Below are positions 24,076 through 36,464 of a stretch of DNA of 64,000 nucleotides, in pieces. The notes under the pieces were generated by a model that was given only the letters and a program-made list of their open reading frames with translations, was not told the origin of the DNA and did no database searches. Where the stretch lies: NCBI GenBank assembly GCA_009193035.1, contig SWDT01000010.1:496001-560000 (forward strand), in the 5' to 3' direction. A program made the translations under genes and the position numbers. The stretch comes from Halicephalobus mephisto (taxonomy: Eukaryota; Nematoda; Chromadorea; Rhabditida; Panagrolaimidae). Each line of letters opens with the position of its first letter. The stretch's first letter is position 1.

Positions 24076-26585
24076 TTAGCTTCGGTTAAGACGGTCTTTG
24101 ATGTTCTTCAAGACGTCGACGATGATGTCCATGGCTGTTTCCTCGCTCTTGTGGGAACGGTATCGCTTGTGACAGCACATGTTGTCAGCACATTGAACGT
24201 AGTTGTTTCCACACAGACACGAGCCAGGGACGGTGATCGTGATGCAGGTGGTAGTAGCAGGTTCTACGTCAAACTGAGAAGCAGTTGGATCCTGCTGGAA
24301 GGTGTTACTGAATTGAGTCTGAGGTTGAGTCAATTGCTGATTAGTGGTGTAAAGTGCTTGAGTTTGCTGTGGAATAATCCCAGTAGCAGCAGCACTCAAG
24401 TAATTAGCTTGATTCAAAGCCGAACTAAGGTAGCTTTGAGGAACCATTGCACTCTGCATCATCGGATTCTGAATGACAGGAGTAGCCACAGTATTCTGCA
24501 AATTCGTCATTGGAGCTTGAGTGAAAGCACTAGTAGCAGCTTGTTGAGGTTGTTGGAAGTTATTGATGTTATTTCCCAAGTAATCAGCCTGATTCAATGC
24601 TGAAGAAAGGAAATTTTGACCAGTTGCTTGATCTTGGAATACGTTGCTCGTTCCAATAGGAGCATTGGTCTGAAACAATTTCCATTATTTCGTAATCTTT
24701 CTCAATTCCTCTAAATTTAAACACTGCAATCAAATACCGTATCTTGTAGAATTCCATTACAATCACATTGATACTGAGTTGCGCCGTTAGAAACCAAAAC
24801 TTGAACGCACGCACAAGGGTTGTTAGAAGACTCGGACATACTGGGTTGTTGAGGCACAAACGAAGGGGTAGTGAAGGAATTTGTTGGAGGCATTGTCGTA
24901 GTCTGGAACGGAGGGGGAGTTGGGAGGGGGTTGAATTGTTGAGATGTGTTACGGCCAGGTTGCTGAAAGTCAGGAATTTGGGGTGTTTACTGATAAAAAT
25001 TAACTAGACGAAGTTACGAGGAAGTAGATAAGTTAATCCAAGAAGACATAACAGAACTTAAAGGTAGGAAGAAGATATATAAGACAAGGAAATTTTTGAA
25101 TTTTAGACTAAAGGCAGACAAAAGTTAGTTTAGTCTAAAATTCAAAAATTTCTAATCAGTCTCGAAGCGATTTTCCGTCCTTGAATTACATCAGCTAATA
25201 TCGTAGATGACCTCTCCCAAGTCCTAAGCAACCATCTTGCTGATTATAGGTAATTATTAGTATCAAAAACTGTTAAAAGTGTAATACAATCATCCCATCA
25301 TCCACTCTGAACTCCACACCCAAATTAATCCCCTACTTGTGAAACACTGTCGCATTGACACTGGTACTGTGGGTGTTGAACACTAGAACCTGGAACAGTG
25401 GTTCCACTCGTGGCAGTCGTTCTCTGATCTCCTTGTAACTTGATCACGACCAAGACACATCCACAAGACGTTTGGGCAGATCCATTGGCGCCCGTGGCGG
25501 TTTGCGGGCTCTGGATCTGTTGCAGCTCTTTTTGGAGTTCTTGTTGTTGTTGCTGCTGGACTTGTGGAGTAATAGCTGGCTAAAACAAAAAAGGAAAAAA
25601 TAGGGCAATCTTCTTCCATACCAACTACCGTAAGAATTCAATAAAAAGCCAAAAAGAAACCGGATTGCGAACCAATTTTTTATGACAAGTTTGGTCGTCT
25701 CGAAAACAAGATTTTTTGAGTGATTTTTTATCGGACACCAAACTTCCATGGTTCTTTAAAATGTGCAAAACTAAGAAATGGATTAATGATTTATTTTTAA
25801 ATTTCTACCAACCTGGGTGTTGTCGCAGTTACATTGGAGTTGGTTGTTCGCTTGAGACACAACGATGCAGACACATTGTTGACGTTTCGTTCGGATAGTG
25901 ATTTTGTCACCTTCTCTGGTTACTTCACCACTGACAAAAGCCTACAAGGAGATTAGACGATTAGCAACATTAGTAAAAAAAGGGAATGATAAAAAATAAA
26001 ATCTCTAAAACAAATTCCGAAAAAATCATGGAATTTCAAAAATTAGCAATCTTTATTGAATCCCTCGATGATTAAAGTATTAAAAGATTAACTTTTTTAA
26101 TTTTTAAAAAATACTGTAACTTGATTGAGAATGGAAATAAATTCACATATGTCTAACTTCCATTCAAGAGAAAATTTTTCTAAAAATAGACTTTTAGTGG
26201 TCCTGAGTGGATACTGTATGCAAAATTATGTACTTTTAGTGTCCTTTAAGCACCACAAAAATCTTCAAAAAGGAACAATTTTTTCACGGTCTTGAGTGGA
26301 AAACTGAACGTACATAATTGTACAGTTTCTACTCAGGGACAAGTAGTCTTTAGGGTAAGTACTTTTCGTGGTCCTGAGTGGAAACTGTATATACAGAAAC
26401 GTACATTAGTGTCCACTTGAAACCATCGAAAAATCTTCAAAAAAGTACTTTTGGAAGCCCTAAATGGGAACTATATCCACATGGTTGTCAATATCCACAA
26501 GTCCCCATTAATCCTTCAATGATTAACCTACCAGACTGATGACAAAAATCGCCAAAATCGCTGTGGTTCGTTCGCCTAACATCAT
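24076..26585 (-). CDS. secreted modular CxC-motif protein A
   Basis: Five exons (26585-26532, 25941-25813, 25579-25337, 24962-24738, 24669-24076), all phase 0, give 414 aa. Exon 1 is a signal peptide. Exons 2-4 each carry a module with two C-x-C pairs (QCVCIVV...LQCNCD; SCGCVLVV...YQCQCD; PCACVQVL...YQCDCN), joined by Gln/Pro/Thr-rich linkers. The last exon has a Gln/Asn-rich region with a repeated LSSALNQA.YL motif. It ends in a different Cys cluster (CITITVPGSCLCGNNYVQC....CCHKRYR) and an amphipathic helix. I do not know the family. Gene B next door has the same exon plan. A TATAAAAG at 26744-26751 on this strand is a plausible TATA box. The secreted, Cys-paired, low-complexity design suggests an extracellular matrix or cuticle-like role, which is only inference. 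Confidence 0.75.
25089..25152. repeat. perfect 24-bp inverted repeat (hairpin) in an intron
   Basis: Arms 25089-25112 and 25129-25152 are exact reverse complements around a 16-base spacer, inside an intron of CxC protein A. The left arm begins GAAATTTTTG and ends GACTAAA. It could be a foldback element remnant or fold in the pre-mRNA. Confidence 0.9.
26150..26490. repeat. degenerate direct and inverted repeats around GTCCTGAGTGGAAACTG
   Basis: Three or four imperfect copies of a motif like GTGGTCCTGAGTGGAAACTG, plus one inverted copy (CAGTTTCTACTCAGG near 26322), spaced about 70-100 bases. All lie in intron 1 of CxC protein A. Confidence 0.6.
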
Positions 26586-27975
26586 GTGTTTTTTCTGAAA
26601 CAATATTTTTGAAATAAATTCCAATACAAAAGCAACAGTAACGACATTTTTCGAAATTCTAACTACTTCCCGATTACCGTAAAAGATAATTCTTCATCAT
26701 ACCCATGAGCAAATGATTGTGAGCAGAAAGTTCCAATTTATTGCTTTTATAGGTCTCGACGAAAGAGGCCTTTGAAGTTTCCCGGACAGAGGCGCATCCT
26801 TCCTTTTTTCGCCGACAACAACCTGACAAACAATTGACCGAAAGACGACTTGAGGAGGAATTTTTTATCCTTCCCGAGAGTTTTTATCGGAGAACAGGAG
26901 GACATGTTGTTGATGGATACCTCGTTGAGGGACTTTTCTCACTTGGAGCAAGTTTATTTGATCATGAAAAATTCAATTCCGGTCTAGAAATTACACAAAT
27001 CGCGGAAGGGTTTTCATTCAATTCTTGTTCAAAGTTTGTCTTCCTTGATTTGGTGAGGTAGATGGATCGGCAAGAAGTACAATTTGGAAGATTTTAGGTC
27101 TCGGGGACTTCAAGTGTTTCTGATAGGTTAAAGAATCAGCCGAAAATGGTACAAGGCAGTGGGAACGATCTGGATACCATATGAAATTATGAAGTGGAAG
27201 ACAGCTTTTTCGAGAAGAAGATGGAAAACGTTCAAAACTGGGATCAGTTTTCCTCTTGAGATCGGTTCAAAAATAGAACTCCTTTTAAAAACTGTCACAA
27301 AACGCAAGTTTTTTAGTTTTTAAGGAATTAAATTAAATTTTGCAAATTATCACTGATCTCTAGGCGATTTCTGTAGATCCTTTAAAATTCATATTTGGTT
27401 CTTGAATGATTCCATAATTCCTTCCGATCTATTCTTGCAGATCCGAATCCACTGGTCAATGGTCATATACTTATGGGTCTTTCATAATCCAGCTCAATTC
27501 CTCTCTCAAGTTCAAGAAATCCGGAGCTTGCGACAATGAATTGACAAAAACTTGACAAGTTGATTTTTACAGTGCAATATGAGAAATGCAAATAAAAACC
27601 CAGAATTGCATGACTGAAATGAATCCAATTCGACATAGCAATACACATTCAATATGTTCCTTCGTCAAAATTATTAATCCTGTCTTGGGAAGGGTTTTCA
27701 AAGTACCCATGTTAAACCAGTTCATTTGTATCTTAGTACTTTTTTGCAATTGAACAAAATTAATCGTCTTATCTTTTGAAACAAGTTGTTCATGATTTTT
27801 TGTTTGACCAAGAACATTATTCTAAAGCGACCCAGTCTACAGTACGACTCTAAGTGATTATTTATTCCTAACGCAACTTCAAAACTATCTGGACAGATTG
27901 TACTTTAATGAATACAACTATTAAATTAGAAGTGAATACTTTAGGTAAAGGATCAATGCAGTAGGAATAAATTGA
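26586..27975 (-). other. intergenic between the two CxC genes
   Basis: Holds the promoter of gene A (TATAAAAG at 26744-26751 on the minus strand) and the 3' flank of gene B. A plus-strand ORF at 26834-27061 lacks an ATG at its start and was not accepted. Confidence 0.45.
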
Positions 27976-30330
27976 TCAAACAAGAGTTTCTCGGACTTTT
28001 TGGAGAAGATCGACTAGAAGATCAACTGTCGCCGTGGCTGGGCCGATGTAAGAAGGCTTGGGACTTTCAGGGAGGTTTCTGTACTTCTTGACGTTGCAGC
28101 AGGCTGTTTCAGTGCATTGCTTGTAGTTTTCTTGACAAGCACAGACTTGAGCACCGGTTCGGATTTGAATCATGACACAAGGAACAGCGTCTGGTTCAGC
28201 TGAAGGGATTGATTAGGTGTGAATTAAAAGAATCAATGTTATCACTGGTATGGGAAAGAAGAGGACCGAATTTATCTGTTTTTTGTTGAAATTAGTTTTT
28301 GTTTTGATAAAAACGAAGGAAATTGAAGAAAATGAACTTAATATGGTGCAGAAATTACTTGTTGTAAGATTTCTGTTAATTTTTTGTTACTTTGACGATT
28401 CTCATGTCAAAACAAAAACCTGTTTTGACCGTAATCCCTTCCTTCGAGAAGGTTTAATTAGATCTCTTCCTTATTAGTTAGTTATGATATCTGGTTTCTA
28501 AACTCACGAGTAGTTTGTCCTTGAGTAACTGGGGTTGTGACCAAAGGAGTCGAAGTAGTCGTTGTCGTTGTAGTAGTAGGAGTTGTGGTGGTCTCAACTG
28601 TAGTAGTAGTAGTCGTCGGAGGGGGAGTTAAAGTAGTAGTTGTTGTTGGTAGCATTCCAGGAACGACATAAGGATCCTAAAATTGATCTCAAAGTACAAA
28701 TTTCAGTTTTTATTTGCAATTTTATTTTTGCAGAAAAATTGCACCTAATTTGATCATTTTTTTGAAACAGTACTTGACAAACAAGTTTACAATTGTGCTT
28801 TCAGTTTTCGGTTAAGTTCAACGTTCGGTGATAAAAGCAACCGGATATAAAGTGCTCAACAAATGTCGGGAACATCTTCATTGACAAGTACTCTCGCACT
28901 TGAGGACAACTTATCAATTATTAGAATCTTGTTTTTAAATAATACTTAAGTTTTGAAAGAGCAAAAACTAATTCCTGTACATTTCTGTCCAGACAAAAAA
29001 CTTGGTTTTTTTGAAAAACGAACCTGTCCATTGTTGCCTCCGTCGACAATGGTCGGACCGTTTCCGCAATCGCATTGAAACTGCCGCTCTGAAGAGAACT
29101 TGATGATGATCTCGACACATTGACAACGGGGAACAACGATGGGAAAAGAAGTGGAGGAAAGAGGAGCTAGAGTAGTTCCTAGAGTAGGTTGAGTTGGATC
29201 GGGAGTCGGAGCAGGAGTCGTGGTGGTTGTTGGAACAGGAGTCGTTACAGTGGCGGGAGTCTGGGGTTGTCCAGTAGAGGGCTGGCTCTGGAATGAAAAT
29301 TAGATAATAATAAAAACTATGCAATTTAAAAAGATATATGAAAGTCGTGGAGATAAATGATGATCTGTATTTTGTTTGACTATCTTTACCACAAGTTTCT
29401 GTATGTTTTTAGGCAAATACACAGAGACTCATTCACTAATCAAGTTTATGCAATAAGATATCGTCTGTATATCTTTTGATACAGATATTTGGAAAGTTAC
29501 AGTGTCGATGTTAAATACACGATTCATAACCGTAATTTGATCATTTTCCCAGACTCCTCCTCTACTGTCTGTCTTCAATTAACTCACCCCACTGTTTCCG
29601 GAACCTCCAACTCCGGTACTAACACAGGAACAGTCGTAAATAGGGAGATTAGGATCAGCTTCAGACAAAGGAGAAGTCGTAGTCGCCGTCGTACTAGAAG
29701 TAGTTCCGAAGCTGACAGCAGTCCATGGAGTTGTGCTTTCTGTAGTGCTGGTGTAAGCAGGATTCAATTCACATCCACATTGTGAATTCTGAGTGGGGGA
29801 CTGCTGCATTTGAGACAATTCCTTCTGGAGCTCTTGTTGTTGTTGAAATCCAATTGGTCTTCCGTTGGGATCGCAGGAGCATTGGAAGTTTGAGCTGGAG
29901 GTGATCATATTCGGCATGGGGAAGAAAACAGAAACACAGACGCATTGTTGTCTTTTTGATCTCAGAATAATCTTCTGAGGAGTTCTATGTTCTTGGCCAT
30001 AGTGATACGACGGGAACAATTCAGTGGAAACAGTCTGAAAAGTATTTTTATCTCAAGACGAACATCTAATAGTAGTAATTTCCCAGGCAAGTCTGATGAA
30101 ATACTTATGGAAATTTTACAAACTAATGCAGAAACATTGCCTTAGGAGGACGATCTTCTGGAAATACTTTCCTTTCGAGAACTAGGAAAACACTCTTGAC
30201 AATATGGAACAAGTACCCCAAAGCGAAAGTTCCTCGCATTACTGTCAAAGTTTCCCTTTGAGACCTAGGTTGTAAACTTCAAACTTACTCCGATTAGTCC
30301 ACAAATAGACAGAGTCCAGAAGAGCTTCAT
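27976..30330 (-). CDS. secreted modular CxC-motif protein B, paralogue of A
   Basis: Five exons (30330-30289, 30034-29588, 29287-29024, 28676-28508, 28199-27976) give 381 aa. Exon 1 is a signal peptide (MKLFWTLSICGLIG). Exon 2 opens like gene A (KRQQCVCV...FQCSCD) and continues QQELQKELSQMQQSP...QCGCE, the text that forms exon 3 in gene A (QQELQKELQQIQSP...SCGC), so exons were fused or split. Exon 3 has RCQCVEIII...FQCDC. Exon 4 is a mucin-like Thr/Pro stretch. The last exon ends PCVMIQIRTGAQVCACQENYK, then CCNVKKYR and a helix, as in gene A. The two genes are a head-to-tail duplication, well diverged but with the Cys scheme kept. Function unknown. Confidence 0.75.
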
Positions 30331-31647
30331 GTCTTTCACCAGTTGTGAATAGCTTCAATGAAGCACTAACCGCCAGATATATCAAGAACTAAAATGTCTC
30401 CTCCCGTTTTGTAAGCGGATTTTCCATAAAAAGTACCGCCTTGAATCCCAATAGCTTCTGGGTCTTTTTCAGCTTGTTCGAACATGTATTTCTTTTTCTT
30501 CAATAGCAATCCATTTTACCGGTTAAACATCTATTGTTTGCTAGAAGGAAGAGCGCAAAAACAGATTGCTTTTCGATTGAACAAAAAAGGAAGAACATCC
30601 ATTTGAAAGAGGTTGAATTTTTCGGAAAGAAACAAAATACCCTGACGGAGGACAATCATGGGATGACCAAGATTTTGATTCTAGTTCTATGGTCTTTTCA
30701 TTTTCCATGTACCTAATGAAAGAATGTTTCATCAAGTGGATTATTGAGATTTGATGTTGCGGTCATTCGATTTAGATTGTCCATGAAAAAGGAAAAAATT
30801 AGGGATATAATTTTTGTTCAATGTGGAAGTTGAGTAATTTCAAAGTTTGAAAAAATTCTAACGGCAAATATCCCCAAAAAATCTACTTTAAGGAGGAATA
30901 TTTTTTTGCACTTTTCCTGTTTCTTTTTTCACCTTTAAGATTTTTAAGTAACTTAAAAATGAAATTTCGCACAAAAGATCATTTCCGACTGTTCTTTTCG
31001 TAAATATGGTTAAAAGCTTTTAAAAAATCAGCTTTACCGGAAAAGGAAGAAAAACAATCTTTACAGTATTTGATCCTCACCTTAAATCGCTGATTAGGAA
31101 ATAGTTTAAAACTAGTTACATATTTTTATCAACAATTTCAAATTCTAAAAATAAAAGTTACTCAAGTTGATGTGGATGATCAAGTTTTGAAAAAATTTTC
31201 TTGAGTTTTGTCTCCAAACGACACTTGTTATTTCAATTTCACTCTCTCCGGCAAAAAATAAAAGTTCGAGATAATCGATTTACTTCAGGCCAATGTCATT
31301 CACGCAAATGTGACTCGTCTTCCGTCTAGTTTTCGATAGGTTCGTTTGACATTGGTATTTTTATTTGTTTTTAGGTTGACTTTTGTCTCGAGGACAGAAC
31401 TGAGTCAGGATTCTTAAACATTGTTCCTTGATTTTCTGATGAATCACTTCACGAATTGAGGACGGTCTTGTTTCCATCGCTAAATCACTTTTTAAATTTA
31501 ATTGGGTTCGAAAAAAAATAATCCCAAAGTGGAAATTTTCAGTTTTTTGGTCTTTTCAATTTTTACGACTTTTATTCCGAACAATTGTTTCCTCGAAGCA
31601 CTAGGTAATTAAATGTCTTCATTATCAATCTCAATCGAAATATATCG
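30331..31647. other. intergenic, divergent promoters of CxC gene B and Ly6 gene
   Basis: AT-rich, no coding exon supported. It separates divergently transcribed genes, so it should contain both promoters. I cannot point to specific sites. Confidence 0.4.
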
Positions 31648-32085
31648 ATGTTGAAAAATAGATTTTTTTCTTTTTTTTGTATTTTTATTTTTGGCTTACT
31701 TACGGATGAAGCCAGTGGATTGAAATGCTACACCGGATTTTCCTTGATTAGAGGTCAGACTGTCGGAACTACTTTTGAAGAATGTGATAATGATAGTGAC
31801 TATTGCTACAGAGCTATTGCTGATTTGAATATTCTAGCAACAGCCAAAAAAGCAGGATGTTCTACTTGGAGATGTCTGGTAAGAATACTATTATTTCCAC
31901 CATAATTACTCTTATTACCTTAGGTAAACCACAACAAGTGCATAAAGCAGGTCATCGGAGGAACAGATGTTGAATTTTGTTGCTGCAATGACAAAGACTT
32001 TTGTAATTCCTCAAATACGATTCATCCGGGTTTTTTTAGTTCCATAACAAGTGGTTTTGTTTTAGTTATGATTTATTTCAGATGA
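31648..32085 (+). CDS. Ly6/uPAR-type GPI-anchored small protein
   Basis: Two exons (31648-31878, 31924-32085), phase 0, give 130 aa. The signal peptide (FFSFFCIFIFGLLTDEASG) is followed by LKCYTGFSL, a spaced set of ten or more cysteines, and the closing motif FCCCNDKDFCN, the hallmark of three-finger Ly6/uPAR domains. The hydrophobic C-terminus (SSITSGFVLVMIYFR) suggests a GPI anchor. Such worm proteins sit at the cell surface and often modulate receptors. An AATAAA at 32089-32094 starts only four bases after the stop, so the 3' UTR must be very short. Which worm Ly6 gene it corresponds to is not clear. Confidence 0.85.
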
Positions 32086-33129
32086 TCAAATAAATATAGT
32101 AATTTTCTACAGAAAAAGTACTTAGTAGGATGTGGTTATATCACAAGGGAATCAAAAATATCGACAATGTGGAAATTTCATAAAGGACGATTCGGAATTA
32201 TAAAAACTTTCCAAAACTGACAAAAAATCATGTTTATCAATTTAGGCTTTAAAATCAGCCATATGTGAAATCCAAGTTCTTAAATAGTAAATTGAACATC
32301 TAATCCAATTGTGCTAAATCTTTCCTGAAGTGCAATAATTCGGAAAATCCGTAAATCTAGATTCTTTTGTATATTTTTGTTTTTTAAAATTATTATTTAT
32401 AATTATTGTCAAAGATGTATTTGAAAAAGAATTAGCTGAATTGAGTAACTTGCGATAGAAAACAAACATCTCTAAAAAGGATGATCGAAAAGCTCCACAG
32501 ACAGGTAATGGTCCGCTTGAGTTTTTCCAATGCGCAATGCAGAATTACGTACATTATTCTATTTTCACATTCAAAAGAAGCATCAAACAAAAATGAACAT
32601 TGAATTTCGAATGTACTCAATGAACTACGGAATGAATTATAGGCTATACTAGAAAGTGAATCAAATAAAGTTATTCTTTATAAGCAAGATGCTTATTTAT
32701 CTTTTCGATTATTTTCCTAAATTAATAACCATGATTAATTATTACAGTATTGCTCTGTCACGATAGCTTATCATTTAATTCATTTGGCTCAGAATGTATA
32801 AAACTTAGATTTTATATTTTATACATTTTTTATTTTGAATATTTAATAATAATTATTTTTCAAGAAACTAGAATTTGATAGAGCATAATCTTATCTGTAT
32901 ACTTGAATTGTCTAGCTCAACATTTACTCTAAGAATTTTTATGTACTTTGAAATTCAGAGTTTTTAAATTTTGCTACATTTCAAATGATTTAAAAACAAA
33001 TTTCTGGGTTTATAATCGTTTACGAAAACTGTCAAAATTTTCCATGAATAACATTAAAGGAGATATTTGTCGTTGTCGAACTAGCTTCGAAGATAATAAT
33101 TTATTTGTAACTGTTGATCACAGCTATAT
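32086..33129. other. intergenic
   Basis: AT-rich with no supportable gene. Short ORFs at 32432-32620 and 32948-33136 have no coding character. Confidence 0.4.
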
Positions 33130-33660
33130 CCAGTAGAAAATCGACTACAGAAATCGAACTCATCATTGGAGAGACGTACATTTCTAATCCCGGGGTATTA
33201 GTCCATAAGAAATCCGTCATAATAGTTGTCGTTATCGGGACGATGCAAATGACAATGGAAACTAAGGTATGAAATAATTATTATTTTAACTATTGTTCCA
33301 GTAATGAGAATTCTCACCTGGATGATCAGAATTTCGTTAACTTGTCGATGAACTTCTCTGATCTGTATTGTTCTCAAATACTTCTAGACCTTTTAGTTGG
33401 TAATAATTGTAATTAAAAACAATATAAAAGTCAGGATATAGCAGTAAATAAACAGCATAATCAATCTGTATTCGTTAATATCGCCAAAGATAGCTCGGAA
33501 TTCCTTCAAAGTAATATTTATCTGTTTTTAACAATGCTACCGTCTTCATCCACAATTCTTCATTGGGTCAGAAGGACACCATAGTCATATCGTGTACAAT
33601 AAAGCTGCAAGAAATGCTGACAAAAGCAAAACCATATATTGAATTTTTTGTCGATTTTTT
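33130..33660 (-). pseudogene. chemoreceptor (7TM) pseudogene fragment
   Basis: On the minus strand, one piece near 33500-33410 reads EFRAIFGDINEYRLIML followed by a TM-like segment. It then hits two in-frame stops before REVHRQVNEILIIQ. After an intron-like gap (donor near 33317) the frame continues VSIVICIVPITTTIMTDFLW and a further TM-like stretch to about 33135. The order (TM5, a Q-rich loop, TM6, TM7) recalls str/srh-type nematode chemoreceptors. No intact start or 5' half is seen; the sequence up to 33660 keeps only TM-like scraps. It lies just downstream of an intact receptor on the same strand, suggesting a decayed tandem copy. Confidence 0.45.
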
Positions 33661-34232
33661 TCTTTCGAAAATCGAGAAGTATCAGTAAATAAATTGAACA
33701 AAGAGACTTGTTAGACAGTAGAAGATACTAAGATTCTAAGAATCAGAATCAAATTTCACAAGGTATTAATATCTGAAAAAATGTCTGTCTTCAAAATATA
33801 AAAATAGTCATTTTTATTATTGGTTTGTTGGAAAATCAAATATGACTACATCTAATGCAACTACAGTCTTACTATTTTCGTTATAGTATTAACAATATTG
33901 TAGAAAAAATTAATCAAACAATTTTGAATCAAGATTGGCTTATGATTCACAAATTCTGATGTTGTTTTGTTTGTTACCAAACAAAGTAATAAAAATTCAG
34001 TGTTAGTTCGGTAATTGAGGTAGTATTATCAAAACCATTGATGGCTTTTTTCAGATTTACCAAAGGAGCTTTTATCTTAAAAGTTCAAAACAATTAAACT
34101 GAATCATCTCTGGAGATATATAGGTTTAAATGCTTTGCTTCTCAATTTTAGGTAATTCAAACCTTACGAACGACGAAAATTTCGTTTTATTATAATTTCC
34201 ATAATGACATTACAGTTTGACGAGATCATTGT
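33661..34232. other. AT-rich spacer between receptor fragment and receptor gene
   Basis: No supportable coding segment. It may include further decayed pieces of the pseudogene and the 3' UTR of the intact receptor. Confidence 0.35.
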
Positions 34233-35364
34233 TCACTTCTCTCTCCTTTGAGATAAATCTGCCATCATTATTCTCTGTAGTCCTATTTCGGATTTAAGCT
34301 CGGTAGTTGAGTGCATTGACGTATGTTTGACTCTAAACACCACCTTCAATATGAATTTTCGATACGGCTTGATCAAGTAAAATTGACTTATTATATCAGC
34401 GAATAGGTGACAATTGCAGAAGACCAAAAGTTCAGATGTGTAGAGACTGCCATTCTGTACTTGAAAAACGATGAGTAAGATAATTATTTCAAATGGAATT
34501 AAGATAAAGATCACAACAACTGATGTTTGAGCAAATAAGGCTCTGAAATTCCCGGTAATTATATTATAATAAAGTTAGAAAATTCCTCAACCTAAATAGC
34601 ATTTTATGGATTCCGTAACTTGAACTCATAATGCGTTTTTTAATATGGATTAATCTCCAATAATACAACCCACACAAGACGGTCAATAATACAGGAAACA
34701 AATAAGCAGCTATAGCTGCAAGTAAAAGTAAAAAATCAATCAGTCCATTCGACAAATTTTCATGATATCCAGCGGTGAACGGATGAAGGTGGAAAATTGT
34801 CCCCAAAACCGGGACTTCTTTCGTGAAGACTTCTTGCATATCTTCAATCCTTACTGGATCAAAGGAAATCAGAGAAAAAACAAGAACTTGGAAGAAAATT
34901 AACGTCGAAGTAGCTAAGGTAAAAAACACCTTTGGCTGAGTAAATATCCAAATAAACTTCCCCCGCTCAAAAGTCATTGCTAATCTGTAGAGAAATAAAA
35001 TAACATTGCTGTGGAGAATTCCTACTGTAGCACAGAGAACTGCAGGCAAAGCTATTTTAGCCGAATCATGGCCACTTAGATAGCCATTGCAGTAACCCAT
35101 CTTCATAGGCCACAACATCATCGGTTCACACAGGAAAAAGACCAGTTTCCAGATATAGCAGAATGTTATTTGGAGGATTAACAAGTACTTGTAAATCCTC
35201 ATGGCCTTTGTGGACTTTGTTATTATTGTGTACACCATAAAAAAGTAAAGTACAGTAACAGGAGGATAAACAATTCGGATGAAGACTTTGTTGAATGCTT
35301 CGGCATTCGGATGATACAGATTATCCAGGGTGAAGTTGAAAGCAGAATAATTAACTTTATTCAT
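34233..35364 (-). CDS. serpentine chemoreceptor, srh/sri-like
   Basis: Two exons (35364-34592, 34542-34233) give 360 aa with seven hydrophobic segments. Features of the srh/sri group include an early YPPVTVLYFFMVYTIITKST, the LYRLA segment after TM3, and the TM5-6 junction MSSSYGIHKMLFRALFAQTS, followed by IPFEIIILL. The C-terminal tail is short and basic. These receptors usually act in chemosensory neuron cilia; the ligand is unknown. The ATG at 35364 lies just after a TTGTTTAG acceptor, whereas the upstream in-frame ATG lies before it. The intron at the ALFAQT junction is a typical position for this family. Confidence 0.82.
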
Positions 35365-36464
35365 TAAGACAAATCTAAACAATTTTATTCGGAAAAAGTA
35401 GTCCGACTACCTCTCAGAAGTAAGAAATTCAAGCTCTAGAAAAACGAAAGAATCATTACTCATAACCTTTAAAGCTTCATCGCGCAATTTCTGCCGAATT
35501 CGAATAAATTAATTACTGTTTCTGCCTAATTTCAAAACGAATTACTGCTCACATTTAATGCCGTAGATGATTTCATCAGTAATCATTCAAACATAAATTG
35601 ATGATTATAATAACTAAGACCAGTTGACGCAATATTACATAGTTTTTCAATCACATGACTTTGAATTTCAGCGCCTTAAGCCAGATATGATAACGATTTA
35701 AATATATTGAATTCAACATTTGTAGAGATTAATTATAACAAAAGTGTTATACTTAAGAGGATTAAACTTCTACTACGAATTCCGCATTAAGGACGTTTTT
35801 AGATATCCGATTGTTCCTTGTAATTACTTCTTTGTTGTTTCATTTAATGTTTATGTAGTGTAAAACCATTAAATGAAGAAATATAAATGTTTAGAGTTAA
35901 TAATTAAATTGTGGTATTCAAGTTGAAATCACACAAGAACACGAAAAAATACTATTGTAATTCAGTTGTTTGATCGAGAAGCTTCATGCTTGCAAATATA
36001 TTACTTATTTGTTGTAGTTTAGGCAGAACTTTGTAATCCTATAATAATAACAAGAATAACAAGTTTGGCAGGATTTTCCGTTGTAACAGAACATTAACTA
36101 GAAGCTAGTCCATCTACGATATAATACTATTCTAACTACATTTAGTGATTTAACATTTTTAAATTTGTCCCATGTGATAAAAAACTTAAAAACAGTATTT
36201 CCTGAATTGAGTTGGAATTAGACAGCTGTAATTACTTGTTACTTTGGAATACATTTGCTAATTTTAAGAACTTGTTTATTCAAAATTCAAATAATACGAC
36301 AACATCTAGTACAAGATTTCATACGTCATAAATAACGTAAATAATCTTTAAGCCTGTTTTATTTTATATTTGTAAATACTGAATAATGATATTATTGGAT
36401 TTTTGACACATAGATTCGATTAATCAGAGGAGAAAATGTGAAATGATCCTTAGTAATTAATAGT
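35365..36464. other. intergenic
   Basis: AT-rich, no gene supported. It contains the receptor's 5' flank and the 3' flank of the unknown gene at 36465. Confidence 0.4.

Noticed and set aside
24151..24603. 150-codon plus-strand ORF opposite CxC protein A
   Set aside because: Antisense shadow of the last exon of the CxC gene, whose own frame has the conserved Cys cluster.
26834..27061. 75-codon plus-strand ORF between the CxC genes
   Set aside because: It begins without an ATG, has no matching exons, and sits in the promoter of gene A; too weak to call.
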